64,000 bases of DNA from an uncultured SAR86 cluster bacterium (GTDB taxonomy: Bacteria > Pseudomonadota > Gammaproteobacteria > Magnimaribacterales > D2472), in the NCBI GenBank assembly GCA_902594515.1, contig CACJML010000004.1, positions 1-64,000 of the forward strand. The letters are read 5' to 3'. The notes below the pieces were generated by a model. That model did no database searches, was not told the DNA's origin, and worked only from the letters and a program-made list of their open reading frames with translations. Shown here piece after piece: positions 40,547 to 54,700 of this stretch. The stretch's first letter is position 1, and every line of letters starts with the position of its first letter. Made by a program: the position numbers and the translations under genes.

Positions 40547-40741
40547 TTACCCATAATTATCTGAATAATGTTTTTCTCTCTCTTCTTTCTTCATGCCAAC
40601 TGTATCATTCATAAAATTGTTTCTATCTTCTCTAGATTTGAAAACCCAAATGCAAACAGTGTCATGCGAATGATAAATTGCTTTTAATTCGTCATCTATT
40701 TCACAAATTTTTTTTGGTATTTCTGTTTTAATACAAATCAT
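40547..40741 (-). CDS. Small soluble protein, unknown (64 aa)
   Basis: A 64-residue protein, MICIKTEIPKKICEIDDELK onward, with two cysteines near the start, a strand-like 'HDTVCIWVFKSREDRNNF' and a charged tail. I recognise no family and the ribosome binding site is weak, so its reality rests on frame length, position and amino-acid composition. It lies 45 bases upstream of the glmS 3' end side on the same strand. Confidence 0.45.
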   Translation of the reverse strand: MICIKTEIPKKICEIDDELKAIYHSHDTVCIWVFKSREDRNNFMNDTVGMKKEEREKHYSDNYG

Positions 40742-40786
40742 GTTTCAAATCTTAATGTGGTTTGCGACCAACCAGGAAATCTTTCT

Positions 40787-42613
40787 TTATTCAACAGTGA
40801 CTGACTTGGCTAAGTTTCTTGGCTGATCAATGTCAGTGCCTCTTAGTAATGCAACTTCATATGAAAGAATTTGTAGCGGGATGGTATAGATGATTGGTGT
40901 TAATAAAAAATCGCATTTTGGCATGGGAACAAGGCTTCCTGATTTTACATCGATGGAGACACTCGGATCAGAAAACACATATAAAGTTCCACCACGGGCT
41001 TTTACTTCTTCTAAATTAGAAACGAGTTTTTCCGCAATCTCACTTTCAGGTGCTAGCGCTATGACAGGCATGCTTTCATCAATAAGTGCCAAGGGTCCAT
41101 GTTTAAGCTCACCTGCCGGATAAGCCTCGGCATGAATGTATGAAATCTCTTTTAGTTTTAGTGCACCCTCTTTAGCGACCGGATAAAAAATACCGCGCCC
41201 CAAAAACAATGCATTATCCTTGCTGGCAATTTCTGGCGCCATCTCAATAATAGAATCTTTTAATTCTAAAGTTTGCGTGATGATTTCTGGCAAAGCTCTT
41301 AGCGCGGTAACAATCCTCTTTCTCAATTTTGGATTCAACTTTCTCGCTTTTGCCAGTGAAAGGGTTAGCAGCATTAAGGCAGCAAGCTGGGTTGTAAAAG
41401 CCTTAGTTGAGGCAACTCCGATTTCTGGACCTGCATTAGTAAATAAAATAAAATCAGATTCTCTTGCCAAAGTGCTGGTTGGCACATTACAAATTCCAAC
41501 AGTTGCAAGATAGTTTTTTTCCTTTGCATAATTTAATGCGGCAAGCGTATCAGCTGTTTCGCCTGATTGAGAAATAGTAATTAGAATTGAATTCTCATCA
41601 ACATGAGGATTTCTATATCGATATTCACTTGCGTAATCTATTTGGCAAGGGAGTTCAGCTATTGCTGAAAGCCAATTAGCAGCTACTCTACCAGCATGAA
41701 GACTGGTACCGCAGGCAACAATCTGAATGCGCTCTACTTTTTTAAATAGCTCTGTGGAACCCAAACCAAAAATATTATCTAAAACATCTTCGCCACTGAT
41801 GCGACCGTCAATAGTGTTTAGCAATGCATCGGGTTGTTCATAAATTTCTTTTTCCATGAAATGTCTGTAATCTCCTTTGGAGGTTGCCTGTGATGAGATA
41901 TCAATGTGACTTACCTCTCTTGGTGCATCTGAATCAATTGCATCAAAGATCCTATAAGTTTCTGCGGATATTTCAGCAACATCACCGTCTTCAAGGAAAA
42001 TAAAATCATTGGTTAGTTGAGATATAGCTAAGGGATCTGATGCAGCGAAGACCTCGTCTGTACCTAGACCAATAAGGAGTGGCGATTTTTGTCGAGCAAT
42101 CACTAACTTGCTTTCATCATCCCTGTGCATGGCAGCAATTGCATATGCTCCATCAAGCTTTTCTTTAGAAGCAAACATTGCCTCAATCATGGTCATGCCT
42201 TGCTTTAAGTTAAAGTCTAGTAGATGCGCAATAATTTCTGAGTCTGTTTGCGATGTAAAAGAATAACCTTCTTTTTCTAGCTCAGCTTTCAGCTCCAAAT
42301 GATTTTCAATAATGCCATTATGAACAATATATACTTCATCATTTGATTTGTGAGGGTGAGCATTAGTTTCCGAAGGCTCTCCATGTGTTGCCCATCGTGT
42401 GTGAGCTATGCCAAGTTTGCTTTTAGGTTTTTCTTCAATCATCTTGTCCTCAAGAAGCTGAACTTTCCCCAGTGTTCTTAAGTGTGCAACACCGTCTAAT
42501 TGATGCAGAGCAATCCCTGCAGAGTCATAACCTCGGTACTCCATTCTATGAAGGCCTTGAACCAAAAGCTTTCCAACGTTACGAGTAGAAGCTGCAGCTA
42601 TGATTCCACACAT
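40787..42613 (-). CDS. glmS: Glutamine-fructose-6-phosphate aminotransferase
   Basis: Makes glucosamine-6-phosphate, the entry to UDP-GlcNAc, peptidoglycan and lipid A synthesis. The 608-residue protein has the N-terminal nucleophile Cys (MCGIIAAAS), the glutaminase motifs RMEYRGYDSAGIA and IAHTRWATHGEPS, two SIS domains ('ACGTSLHAGRVAANW', 'SQSGETADTLAAL') and the C-terminal LRGTDIDQPRNLAKSVTVE. Follows glmU by three bases. No GlmY/GlmZ or ribozyme-type element is visible. Confidence 0.97.
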   Translation of the reverse strand: MCGIIAAASTRNVGKLLVQGLHRMEYRGYDSAGIALHQLDGVAHLRTLGKVQLLEDKMIEEKPKSKLGIAHTRWATHGEPSETNAHPHKSNDEVYIVHNGIIENHLELKAELEKEGYSFTSQTDSEIIAHLLDFNLKQGMTMIEAMFASKEKLDGAYAIAAMHRDDESKLVIARQKSPLLIGLGTDEVFAASDPLAISQLTNDFIFLEDGDVAEISAETYRIFDAIDSDAPREVSHIDISSQATSKGDYRHFMEKEIYEQPDALLNTIDGRISGEDVLDNIFGLGSTELFKKVERIQIVACGTSLHAGRVAANWLSAIAELPCQIDYASEYRYRNPHVDENSILITISQSGETADTLAALNYAKEKNYLATVGICNVPTSTLARESDFILFTNAGPEIGVASTKAFTTQLAALMLLTLSLAKARKLNPKLRKRIVTALRALPEIITQTLELKDSIIEMAPEIASKDNALFLGRGIFYPVAKEGALKLKEISYIHAEAYPAGELKHGPLALIDESMPVIALAPESEIAEKLVSNLEEVKARGGTLYVFSDPSVSIDVKSGSLVPMPKCDFLLTPIIYTIPLQILSYEVALLRGTDIDQPRNLAKSVTVE

Positions 42614-42616
42614 GCT

Positions 42617-43969
42617 TTACTTTTTATTTTTTGCCCAGCCGGGCTTATTTGATTGTTTGCCGCGCGCGACAGCAAGAGCATCATCTTCGACATCTTTAGT
42701 AATCACTGAGCCTGCCCCAATGTATGAATTATTACCAATATTTAATGGCGCCACTAAGGACGAGTTGGTTCCAACAAAAGTTTTATTACCAATTTTTGTT
42801 TGATGTTTGTTGGTCCCATCATAGTTACAAGTAATAGTGCCGGCCCCAATGTTTGAATCCTCTCCAACCTCAGCATCTCCCAAATAAGCTAAATGATTTG
42901 CTTTAGAGCCTTTACCAATTTTAGTTTTCTTGGTTTCAACAAAATTACCAATCTTTGCCTGATCCTCTAATACAGTTCCCTCTCTAAGCCTTGCATATGG
43001 GCCAACATTGCAATCTGCACCGATTTGAGTTGAAACTATGTGTGAAAAAGCCTCAATGGATACGTTGTCACTAATAACAACATCTTTTAAGTAGCAGTTT
43101 GGTCCAATGGAAACATTAGTGCCAAGCGTTATTTCGCCCTCTAAAATTACATTAACATCGATCGAGCAGTCCTTCCCTGCGGAGACACTACCCCTTACAT
43201 CTACTCTTAATGCATCCGATAAGGTGATTCCCTGTTCAAGTAAATCCTTAGATTTCATCTCTCTGAAAATATTCTCTATTTCATGAAGCTCACTTTTGGT
43301 GTTAGCACCCAACACCTCGGTTTCTTCAACTACTATAGTGTTAATTTTAACACCCTTTTTGCTTGCTATCTTAATGACGTCAGTTAAGTAATATTCTCCA
43401 GCTGCATTGTTGTTGTTAACCTCTTCCAGAGATGATAAAAGCATCTCACCCTTAATGATCATAATTCCAGTAAATACCTCATTAATTTTTTTTTGCTCAG
43501 CGTTAGCATCTTTTTCTTCGATGATTTCTGTTGCCAGGCCTGAATCATTCTTTATAACTCTTCCATACCCAAAGGGGTCTTTTGGGATCATAGTCAAAAT
43601 TACAGCATCATGATTATCATTTAATGCTTTTTTTAGACTCCCACGGCTAATAAGGGGTACATCGCCGTAAAGAATTAATACATCTTCGTCATCCATAATG
43701 TTCTTTTGGGCTGCTTTGACCGCCCCTGCAGTTCCATTAAGTTCGGGTTGAACAAAAGTCTCTACATTTCTGAAGTTTGCACTTAGGTGTTCATTAAGAA
43801 CATCTTTTTTGTAACCGATGATGGTGCTTATTTTATTTGTTAATGTGCCTGCAGTTGTGATGACATGATCTATCATGGGTCTTCCCGCTAAAGGTTGCAT
43901 CACCTTAGGAAGATTCGTATGCATTCTGGTACCTTTTCCAGCTGCGAGAATAATAGTATGTAAATTCAC
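42617..43969 (-). CDS. glmU: Bifunctional GlcNAc-1-P uridyltransferase / GlcN-1-P acetyltransferase
   Basis: Catalyses the last two steps to UDP-N-acetylglucosamine. The 450-residue protein has the N-terminal pyrophosphorylase motif LAAGKGTRMHTNLPKVM and LNGTAGAVKAAQ, then a left-handed beta-helix of hexapeptide repeats from about residue 250 (IGPNCYL, NVSIEAFSHI) and the acetyltransferase motif 'NYDGTNKHQTKIG'. Start is GTG at 43969. It stands between the ATP synthase genes and glmS, the usual gammaproteobacterial order, with a 23-base gap to atpC. Confidence 0.97.
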   Translation of the reverse strand: MNLHTIILAAGKGTRMHTNLPKVMQPLAGRPMIDHVITTAGTLTNKISTIIGYKKDVLNEHLSANFRNVETFVQPELNGTAGAVKAAQKNIMDDEDVLILYGDVPLISRGSLKKALNDNHDAVILTMIPKDPFGYGRVIKNDSGLATEIIEEKDANAEQKKINEVFTGIMIIKGEMLLSSLEEVNNNNAAGEYYLTDVIKIASKKGVKINTIVVEETEVLGANTKSELHEIENIFREMKSKDLLEQGITLSDALRVDVRGSVSAGKDCSIDVNVILEGEITLGTNVSIGPNCYLKDVVISDNVSIEAFSHIVSTQIGADCNVGPYARLREGTVLEDQAKIGNFVETKKTKIGKGSKANHLAYLGDAEVGEDSNIGAGTITCNYDGTNKHQTKIGNKTFVGTNSSLVAPLNIGNNSYIGAGSVITKDVEDDALAVARGKQSNKPGWAKNKK

Positions 43970-43992
43970 AAGTAAACTAAATAAAGAATACC

Positions 43993-44406
43993 TTACTTGT
44001 TTTTGCGGAGCTTTTGTATAGTTTTGATTCTTGCAGCAGCTTCTGCAAGTTGGGCTGCGGCTTTAGTGAAATCCATATCAGCATCTCTGTCAGATAATTC
44101 TTTTTGGGCGAGCTCTTGCGCCTTAATAGCCTCTGCCTCATCTAAAGAGTCAGCCCTTTCTGCGGTGTCTGCCAAAAAAGTTACTTCGTTGGGTTGGATT
44201 TCAATAAATCCCCCCGAGCAAAAGAAAGTCTCTTCACCGTTTTCAGTTTCAAGTCTTACTGGACCGGGCGCTAAGCCTGTTAACAAGGGAGTGTGTCCTG
44301 GTGCAATACCAAGCTCTCCAAGTGAACCGGTGGCGTAAACCATTTTAGCCTCACCTGAATATATCTCTTCATTAGAAGAAACAACACTTACCTTAATCTC
44401 GCTCAT
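43993..44406 (-). CDS. atpC: F1 ATP synthase epsilon subunit
   Basis: Central-stalk subunit that couples rotor to catalysis and can inhibit ATP hydrolysis. The 137 residues begin with the beta-sandwich (KVSVVSSNEEIYSGEAKMVYA, GELGIAPGHTPLLTGLAPG) and end in the two-helix C-terminal domain. Last gene of the atp operon, seven bases after atpD. Confidence 0.95.
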   Translation of the reverse strand: MSEIKVSVVSSNEEIYSGEAKMVYATGSLGELGIAPGHTPLLTGLAPGPVRLETENGEETFFCSGGFIEIQPNEVTFLADTAERADSLDEAEAIKAQELAQKELSDRDADMDFTKAAAQLAEAAARIKTIQKLRKNK

Positions 44407-44412
44407 TGTTAA

Positions 44413-46684
<2,272 letters not shown>

Positions 46685-46693
46685 CTATGGTCT

Positions 46694-48238
46694 CTAGTAA
46701 GTTTGTGTTTTCTTAAAGTTTTCTAACAAAGACTCGAACTGCTTCTCGATGTCATCATCCCAGTCGCCCGTATCATTGATTCTGTTTTCAAGCTCACCAG
46801 CTTCTGCATGAAAATACGAGTGCAATGCATCCTCAAAAGAGCCAAGTTTTTCAACTTCAACGTCTTTTAAAAATCCTCGGTCAGCAGCAAAAAGAGTTAC
46901 TGCTTGTTGGGCCACGCTTAAAGGTGAATATTGTTTTTGCTTGAGCAGCTCGGTAATTCTTTGGCCGTGAGCCAATTGCTCTTTGGTGGCATCATCTAAA
47001 TCAGATGCAAATTGAGCAAACGAAGCAAGCTCTCTAAACTGAGCTAGTGCTAACCTAACCCCACCACCAAGTTTTTTAATAATTTTGGTTTGCGCCGCAC
47101 CACCAACCCTTGATACAGAAATACCTGGGTTAATCGCGGGCCTCACTCCTGAATTAAATAAGTCAGTTTCTAAAAATATCTGACCGTCAGTAATGGAGAT
47201 GACGTTGGTTGGGACGAACGCCGAAACATCACCGGCCTGTGTTTCAATGATTGGAAGTGCTGTTAAGGATCCTGTTTTTCCCTTCACTTCACCATTGGTA
47301 ATTTTTTCAACATAGTCAGCATTTACTCGCGCTGCTCTTTCTAAAAGACGTGAATGCAGATAGAAAACATCACCCGGGAAAGCTTCACGACCTGGAGGTC
47401 TTCTTAAAAGAAGTGATATTTGTCTGTAAGCTACAGCTTGTTTTGATAAGTCATCATAAACAATTAGTGCATCCTCTCCTCTATCCCTAAAGTATTCACC
47501 CATCGCACATCCAGAATAAGCAGAAAGATATTGCATTGCAGCAGGATCTGCTGCTGCGGCTGAAACAACAATAGTGTGATCCATGGCGCCGTACTCTTCT
47601 AATTTTCTTACAACATTAGCAATGGTGGATTGTTTCTGACCTATTGCAACATAAATACATTTAATACCGGTATCTTTTTGGTTGATGATGGTATCAATAG
47701 CAACAGCCGTTTTACCTGTTTGCCTATCACCAATGATGAGCTCCCTTTGTCCCCTGCCAATAGGCACCATAGCGTCAATAGCCTTTAGTCCTGTTTGAAC
47801 AGGCTGGTCAACAGACTGTCTTGCGATCACCCCTGGGGCAACCACCTCCACAGGAGCAGTTAAAGATGTTCCAATTTCTCCTTTACCGTCAATGGGGTTA
47901 CCTAAAGCATCAACAACCCTACCCAACATTTCGCTACCGACTGGTACTTCGAGGATTCTTCCGGTACAAGTTGCTTTTTGTCCTTCAATCAATCCAAGAT
48001 AGTCACCCAGGACAACAGCCCCTACCGAATCCTGCTCTAAATTTAGCGCCAGACCAAGCACGCCGTTCTCAAACTCTATAAGTTCGCCAAACATGACATC
48101 TCCCATGCCATGAATACGTACAATTCCGTCTGAGACACTAACAATAATTCCCTCATTCTTTCGCTCTGCACTAAGGTCCAAACCTGCAATTTTTTCCTTT
48201 AGAACGCTTGAGATTTCTGATGGGTTAAGTTGGCTCAT
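46694..48238 (-). CDS. atpA: F1 ATP synthase alpha subunit
   Basis: Non-catalytic nucleotide-binding subunit of F1. The 514-residue protein has the P-loop [15 protein letters not shown], the [20 protein letters not shown] motif with the arginine finger further on in [14 protein letters not shown], and the C-terminal helical bundle. Reads ten bases after atpH. The coding strand here is clearly richer in G than C, unlike the parB-mnmG block upstream. Confidence 0.97.
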   Translation of the reverse strand: MSQLNPSEISSVLKEKIAGLDLSAERKNEGIIVSVSDGIVRIHGMGDVMFGELIEFENGVLGLALNLEQDSVGAVVLGDYLGLIEGQKATCTGRILEVPVGSEMLGRVVDALGNPIDGKGEIGTSLTAPVEVVAPGVIARQSVDQPVQTGLKAIDAMVPIGRGQRELIIGDRQTGKTAVAIDTIINQKDTGIKCIYVAIGQKQSTIANVVRKLEEYGAMDHTIVVSAAAADPAAMQYLSAYSGCAMGEYFRDRGEDALIVYDDLSKQAVAYRQISLLLRRPPGREAFPGDVFYLHSRLLERAARVNADYVEKITNGEVKGKTGSLTALPIIETQAGDVSAFVPTNVISITDGQIFLETDLFNSGVRPAINPGISVSRVGGAAQTKIIKKLGGGVRLALAQFRELASFAQFASDLDDATKEQLAHGQRITELLKQKQYSPLSVAQQAVTLFAADRGFLKDVEVEKLGSFEDALHSYFHAEAGELENRINDTGDWDDDIEKQFESLLENFKKTQTY

Positions 48239-48248
48239 AATTTCACCT

Positions 48249-48785
48249 TTAAATATTTAGTTCGTTTACTAATTTTTGAACTCTTCCTTTAATTGAGAGG
48301 TCAAGGATCTCATCATCTATTTTGATAGTGATGCCACCCATAATTGCTGGATCAACTAAAAAGTTAATGTTAGAAGTTTCTCCATATTTTTTTAATATTG
48401 ATTGTTTTAATCCTTCCTTGGTTTCATCACCAAGATCAACAGGAATTGAAACATCTATGTCGAGTTGTTGGTTATGTTCTGCAAGCAGGGATTCATATAA
48501 GTTAGATATTTCAGGACAAATTTCTAACCTATCGTTTTCTGCCAAAGCCCCTAGCAAATTATTTACCAACTCATTAACCTCTCCATCAAATATTGATGTG
48601 AGTTTTTTTAGAATTTCACTTCTTGATAGAGTTGGTGAAGAGATAAGGTCTGTAATTGCTTTTTCTTTAAATCCTGCAGCAAGACTTTTAAGGCTCGCTT
48701 GAGTCTCTGAAGTAGACCCACTATCAACAGCGGCATCAAAAATTGCTTTGGCGTATGGTCTTGCTAGTGGGACTAAGTCTTGCAT
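48249..48785 (-). CDS. atpH: F1 ATP synthase delta subunit
   Basis: Joins F1 to the peripheral b stalk. The 178 residues begin '[20 protein letters not shown]', the ARPYAKA motif of delta/OSCP, and end '[29 protein letters not shown]', matching the conserved C-terminal GG-I-x-I signature. It overlaps the atpF stop by one base (TAATG). Confidence 0.95.
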   Translation of the reverse strand: MQDLVPLARPYAKAIFDAAVDSGSTSETQASLKSLAAGFKEKAITDLISSPTLSRSEILKKLTSIFDGEVNELVNNLLGALAENDRLEICPEISNLYESLLAEHNQQLDIDVSIPVDLGDETKEGLKQSILKKYGETSNINFLVDPAIMGGITIKIDDEILDLSIKGRVQKLVNELNI

Positions 48786-49254
48786 TAGATTTTTTGGGCA
48801 GCCTCAGAAATAATTTTTTCATGTTTTTCTTGTGAAATTTCATCTCCAAGAATTTTTTCTGTTGTTGAAACGATAATTTCTGACACATCTTTTCTTAAGG
48901 CTTCTTTGGTCTTATTAATTTCAGCCTCAAGATTTTTGTTTGCAGATGCAATAATCTTTTCTGCTTCAGCCTCTGCTTTTGTTTTAGCCTCAGAGATTAT
49001 TTGTGAGGCGCGCTGATTGGCTTTCTCAACAATATCTGCTGACTCTGATTTGGCTTTATCCAATTCTGCTTCGTAATTTAGTTTAGCCTCCTCTAAAGAG
49101 TCGTTGGCTTTTTTAGCAGCCTCAAGACCATCTGAAATTCTTTTTTCTCGCTCCTCCATAATCGCAATAATTGGGGGCCATACATACCTCCAACATATGG
49201 CCACAAAAAGCACGAATGCTAATGTCTGGCCAAGAAGCGTTGCGTTGATATTCA

Positions 49255-49255
<1 letters not shown>
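48785..49255 (-). CDS. atpF: Fo ATP synthase b subunit
   Basis: Peripheral stalk. A 156-residue protein with one N-terminal membrane helix (NATLLGQTLAFVLFVAICWRY) followed by a long charged coiled coil with Ala/Glu/Lys heptads ending in 'KIISEAAQKI'. Length and order match E. coli b. Coupled by TAATG overlaps to both atpE and atpH. Confidence 0.95.
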
Positions 49256-49491
<236 letters not shown>

Positions 49492-49505
49492 CTAAATTTT
49501 GAGGA

Positions 49506-50649
<1,144 letters not shown>

Positions 50650-50723
50650 TGTTAAGAGAGCAATAATTGCTGGAAAACTTTCTTTTATGTTTCTGATGTT
50701 TCTAATAAAAATTTTCAGGCTGA

Positions 50724-50752
50724 ATTATAGGAATTATGTCCTCTTCAAACAA
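50724..50752 (-). promoter_or_regulatory. Promoter of the atp operon
   Basis: On the minus strand TTGTTT (50752-50747), a 17-base spacer and a perfect TATAAT (50729-50724), in the 105-base gap between parB and atpI. The best consensus-like promoter in this gap. It begins three bases after the parB stop. Confidence 0.65.
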
Positions 50753-50754
50753 GG

Positions 50755-51591
50755 TTATTTGGAACTTAATTTTGATAATTTCTTGATAATGATTTCTCTC
50801 TCATCAGCTGAAAAATACTGAATTGTAATTTGTCCTGTTTTTTTGGATTTTTCTTGGATTGAGATTTTGTGGCCAACACTCTCAGACAATGACTCAAAGA
50901 GGCCCTCTACATCGGTGTCTTTCTTTGTTTGTGGTTTTGTTTTTTTAACTTTGGAGGTTAGATCTTTTACTGTTAAGCCCTCTTCAGCTATTTTTTTGGC
51001 CGCTTTTAAGGCATCTTTTTCAGGAAGAGAAATAAGAATTTTTGCATGGCCTCTCTCTATCTTTCCGGATTCAAGCAAACTCAAAACTTCAGGGTTAAGA
51101 GATAGAAGCCTCACTGCGTTTGCGATTGTGCTTCTTGCCTTTCCGGTAACGCCAGATATTTCTTCTTGTGTTAAGTTAAATTCCCTTTTAAGCCTGTCGT
51201 AACCTCTGGCCTCCTCAACAGGGTTTAAATTTTCACGCTGAAGGTTCTCAATCAATGCTATTTCTAGAGACTGTTGGTTTTCAGTGTTTTCAATGAGGCA
51301 TGGCACCTCCTTGAGTTTTAGGTTTTTTGCTGCCCTAAACCTTCGTTCACCGGCAATAATTTCATACTGATCAAGCGAGGCTTCTCTAACTATAATGGGT
51401 GAGAGGATGCCGTGTTGTTTTATTGAGTCTGCAAGCTCCGATAGTTTTTCATCATTAAATGAGGTTCTGGGTTGATACCTGTTGGGTGCTATTTTGTTGG
51501 TTGGTATGTTTTTGACTATGTTGGCATTTGGTTGTTCTACATCACCAAGCAAAGCATCCAAACCCTTATTAAGTATTGGTTTTTCAGGCAC
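50755..51591 (-). CDS. parB: Chromosome partitioning protein ParB
   Basis: A 278-residue CTP-dependent DNA clamp that loads at parS sites near the origin. It has the N-terminal ParA-interacting stretch (PILNKGLDALLGD), the ParB/Srx domain with HGILSPIIVREA and YEIIAGERRFRAAKNL (GERRFRAA is the CTP-binding motif), the NLQRENLNPVEEARGYDRL segment and a helix-turn-helix. Start GTG overlaps parA by eight bases. A matching parS is at 61996-62009. Confidence 0.95.
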   Translation of the reverse strand: MPEKPILNKGLDALLGDVEQPNANIVKNIPTNKIAPNRYQPRTSFNDEKLSELADSIKQHGILSPIIVREASLDQYEIIAGERRFRAAKNLKLKEVPCLIENTENQQSLEIALIENLQRENLNPVEEARGYDRLKREFNLTQEEISGVTGKARSTIANAVRLLSLNPEVLSLLESGKIERGHAKILISLPEKDALKAAKKIAEEGLTVKDLTSKVKKTKPQTKKDTDVEGLFESLSESVGHKISIQEKSKKTGQITIQYFSADEREIIIKKLSKLSSK

Positions 51592-52327
51592 CCTCTATCC
51601 TCCTTAAAAACTCACCAGTTAATGCTATGTATGCCTTTGCTCCAAGCGATTCTGGCACATATTTTGTACCAGATAGTCCGTGGCTTGGCGCTTCTGCTAG
51701 CTTAACATTTCTTGGAATAAGCGTGTTAAATAACAGGTCCGGGAAGTGTTTTTCAAGATCGTCCGACACGCTTTTTGCCAGGTTGTTTCTCATGTCTACC
51801 ATTGTTCTTATAATCCCAACAACCTTATTGCTGCTCAAACCCCTATTTCCAAGGGAGGTTATTGTATTTAACAGTGAGGAAATGCCTTCAAGAGAATAGT
51901 ATTCGCATTGAAGGGGAACAAGTGTGCCAACAGAAGATATTAACGCCTCTACCGTAAGTGAGTTTAGGGCTGGGGGAGTGTCTATAATTACAAAGTCATA
52001 CTTTAGTCCTGATATAGATTCCTCAATGAATCCCTTTTTGGGCTCTGTTCTGATGTGGGCCTCTAAAGCAACAAGATCTTCTCCTCCAGGAATAACATCA
52101 TAGCCATTGTTTGAGCTTACAACTATCTCGTTAATATTCTTACCTTCAAACAGCCCTAAAAGCGTGTTTTCTTTTTTTAGGCCTGAGGCGGTGGTTGCGT
52201 TTCCCTGGGAGTCGAGATCAATTAAAAGGAGCTTTCTTTTGGTGGATGCTAAAACCGCAGCCAAATTAACAGCTGTTGTTGTTTTACCCACCCCGCCTTT
52301 TTGGTTTGCGACTGATATGATTTTCAT
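51584..52327 (-). CDS. parA: Chromosome partitioning ATPase ParA (Soj)
   Basis: A 247-residue Walker-type ATPase that moves ParB-parS complexes over the nucleoid. The deviant Walker A VANQKGGVGKTTTAVNLAA, the Walker B FVIIDTPPAL and VPLQCEYYSLEG segments are clear. Short N-terminus, chromosomal Soj type. Coupled to rsmG by an ATGA overlap. Confidence 0.95.
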   Translation of the reverse strand: MKIISVANQKGGVGKTTTAVNLAAVLASTKRKLLLIDLDSQGNATTASGLKKENTLLGLFEGKNINEIVVSSNNGYDVIPGGEDLVALEAHIRTEPKKGFIEESISGLKYDFVIIDTPPALNSLTVEALISSVGTLVPLQCEYYSLEGISSLLNTITSLGNRGLSSNKVVGIIRTMVDMRNNLAKSVSDDLEKHFPDLLFNTLIPRNVKLAEAPSHGLSGTKYVPESLGAKAYIALTGEFLRRIEGA

Positions 52328-52893
52328 TGCGTGTTAATTGTTATTCTAACAAGATGTCTTTGTTTGTCTGTTTGATCGCTTTTAAAAACTTCTGTTTTGT
52401 ATTTTTTGATTTTTGCTATCTCCTTTTCGACCATTTCCTTTTTGCCTTTAAATAGCAAGTATTCTCCATTCTTTTCTAGAAGATGTGATGATATATTAAT
52501 AATTTTCTCAATCTCAGCGAGGGCTCTCGCTGTTATGTGGCTAAAGCTTTTAAGTTGAGTTTGTTTGTTTATGCTTTTGTTAAACACGGAAGCATTTGAA
52601 ATTTTAAGTTTTTTGATTGTTTTTTCTAAAAAATAAGCTTTCTTTTGGTTTTTTTCTGCAAGGGTAATTTGGGTTTCTGGGAGATGAATTGCCAAAACGA
52701 TTCCTGGGATCCCTGCGCCTGTTCCTATGTCTAAAACGTTTTTTGCTGTTTTAAAGTGGTTTAAAAACAAAAGCGTGTCGAGTATATCTTCTTTGTAAAT
52801 TTGTTCCTTTGATGACCTTTTAAGAAGGTTGTGAACTGAGTTGTACCTTAAAATTTCCTCGATGTAGGCATCAACCTGTTTCTTTCTCAACAT
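52324..52893 (-). CDS. rsmG: 16S rRNA (guanine-N7)-methyltransferase RsmG
   Basis: Methylates G527 of 16S rRNA. The 189-residue protein has the SAM motif [17 protein letters not shown], '[15 protein letters not shown]' and the '[13 protein letters not shown]' region. It overlaps the mnmG 3' end by 23 bases, which is long for this operon but consistent with the compact arrangement. Confidence 0.94.
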   Translation of the reverse strand: MLRKKQVDAYIEEILRYNSVHNLLKRSSKEQIYKEDILDTLLFLNHFKTAKNVLDIGTGAGIPGIVLAIHLPETQITLAEKNQKKAYFLEKTIKKLKISNASVFNKSINKQTQLKSFSHITARALAEIEKIINISSHLLEKNGEYLLFKGKKEMVEKEIAKIKKYKTEVFKSDQTDKQRHLVRITINTQ

Positions 52894-54700
52894 TTTGACT
52901 TGATTGTTTTCTAAGATAAATTCTTAATAGGTTAATGCTTGCTGGGGTTATCCCCTCAAGCTGGGCTGCGACCCCAATACTTGGTGGCCGAAGGTTTGAA
53001 AGCTTCTCTTGAATCTCGTTTGATAATCCGGGTATCAATGAATAGTCAAGCCCCGTCGGTATTCTTGTTGAGAAGTGTTTTTTGTTTGTCTCAATTTCCC
53101 TGAGTTGTTTTTTTATATACCCGCTGTACCTCTGATCTATGATTGCTCGTTCGATTTGGGGGTGGGATGCAAGCTCTTCTCCGATGGCTTGTTTTAGTTT
53201 TGCTGTGCTTACATCTGTTCTTTTTAAAGCCTCAAGAGCCGTTACACCCTCAAAGGGTTTTGAAAGTTTTTTCTTATCGAGAAGTTTTTTAAAGCCTTGA
53301 TATTCCTCCTCTTCTTTTTTGAAAGACTTAAAATCCTTTTGATCGATTAGCCCAATGCTGTTCGCTTTGGCTGTGAGCCGTTCTCTTGCAGTGTCTTGTG
53401 ACAACATTAGTCTGTGTTCTGCTCTGCTGGTGAACATACGATAGGGCTCAGTAACACCATGAGAGATAAGATCATTAATTAATACTCCGATATAAGATTC
53501 GTGTCTTTCTAAAACAAAGGGCTTTTCTTTTAACAAAGACTTACAAGCGTTAACCCCTGCCATTAGTCCTTGCGCAGCTGCCTCTTCGTAACCAGTGGTC
53601 CCATTAATTTGTCCTGCGAGGTAAAAGTTGTTGAAGAATTTTGTCTCAAGGGTGTCGTTAAGGTTTCTTGGGTCTATAAAATCATACTCAACAGCGTATC
53701 CAAACTCATCTATCTCACAATTTTCTAGACCAGTTATTGTTCTAATAAATCTTTCTTGGGTTGGTTTGGGTAAGCTGCTTGATATGCCGTTGGGATAAAC
53801 CAGATCAACATTGATGCCTTCAGGCTCAATGAATACTTGGTGGGTGTCTTTGTCTTTAAATTTAAAAACCTTATCTTCGATGGATGGACAGTAGCGGGGC
53901 CCAATTCCTGATATTTGACCAGAGTACATTGCAGAAAGGTGTAGGTTTTCCTCGATAATTTTCTTGGTTGCCGGTGTTGTCCTGGTTATGTAGCAGGATA
54001 GTTGTGTTGGGTGAGGGTGTTTTTCTTGAAGGCTGCTCATAAAGGGTGTTGGGCTGTCACCTGGCTGCTCCTCCATTACCCCAAGATTTAGTGAAGACAT
54101 TTTTATTCTTGCTGGGGTACCTGTTTTAAGTCTTCCCATTGGGAGTTTAAGATCGTAAAGTTTTTGAGATAGTGGGATGGAGGGCTTATCCCCAACTCTC
54201 CCGCCTGACTCTTTTTCATCTCCGGTATACAGGATGCCGTTCAAAAAGGTGCCTGTTGTTAAAATAGTTTTTTTAGCTTCTATGGCTCCCAAAGAGTCTG
54301 TGATTACTCCCATCACATTGTCTTTTTCAACAATAAGGTCGGTGACCTCGCCCTCCATAACTTCAATGTTTGAATTATTGATGATTGATTGAATGGATTG
54401 CTTGTAAAGATCTCTATCACATTGCGCTCTTAGTGCTTGGACTGCTGGTCCTTTGCGTGTATTGAGAGTTCTGAACTGTATGCCTGATAGGTCAGTTGCT
54501 TGAGCCATAATGCCGCCCATAGCATCAATTTCCTTTACGATATGAGATTTTCCCAGCCCACCAATTGCAGGATTGCAAGACATCTGACCGATGGTATTTT
54601 TTTTATGGGTTATGAGGCCGCACTTTAATCCTAATCTATGACATGCATGAGCTGCCTCAACCCCCGCATGACCGCCGCCAACAACCAAAACATCAAACAT
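52871..54700 (-). CDS. mnmG: tRNA uridine-5-carboxymethylaminomethyl modification enzyme MnmG (GidA)
   Basis: With MnmE makes the cmnm5 modification at tRNA wobble U34. The 609-residue FAD protein has the N-terminal [19 protein letters not shown], the [13 protein letters not shown] motif, the tRNA-binding segment with [14 protein letters not shown] and the C-terminal helical domain '[21 protein letters not shown]'. The first gene to the left of the mnmE-mnmG gap (54701-54913), which is a candidate origin region. The coding strand is unusually poor in G and T. Confidence 0.96.
   Translation of the reverse strand: MFDVLVVGGGHAGVEAAHACHRLGLKCGLITHKKNTIGQMSCNPAIGGLGKSHIVKEIDAMGGIMAQATDLSGIQFRTLNTRKGPAVQALRAQCDRDLYKQSIQSIINNSNIEVMEGEVTDLIVEKDNVMGVITDSLGAIEAKKTILTTGTFLNGILYTGDEKESGGRVGDKPSIPLSQKLYDLKLPMGRLKTGTPARIKMSSLNLGVMEEQPGDSPTPFMSSLQEKHPHPTQLSCYITRTTPATKKIIEENLHLSAMYSGQISGIGPRYCPSIEDKVFKFKDKDTHQVFIEPEGINVDLVYPNGISSSLPKPTQERFIRTITGLENCEIDEFGYAVEYDFIDPRNLNDTLETKFFNNFYLAGQINGTTGYEEAAAQGLMAGVNACKSLLKEKPFVLERHESYIGVLINDLISHGVTEPYRMFTSRAEHRLMLSQDTARERLTAKANSIGLIDQKDFKSFKKEEEEYQGFKKLLDKKKLSKPFEGVTALEALKRTDVSTAKLKQAIGEELASHPQIERAIIDQRYSGYIKKQLREIETNKKHFSTRIPTGLDYSLIPGLSNEIQEKLSNLRPPSIGVAAQLEGITPASINLLRIYLRKQSSQNVEKETG

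Noticed and set aside
42600-42803. Rightward frame at the glmS-glmU junction
   Set aside because: Antisense shadow of glmU; the junction itself is only three bases and holds no ribozyme or promoter.
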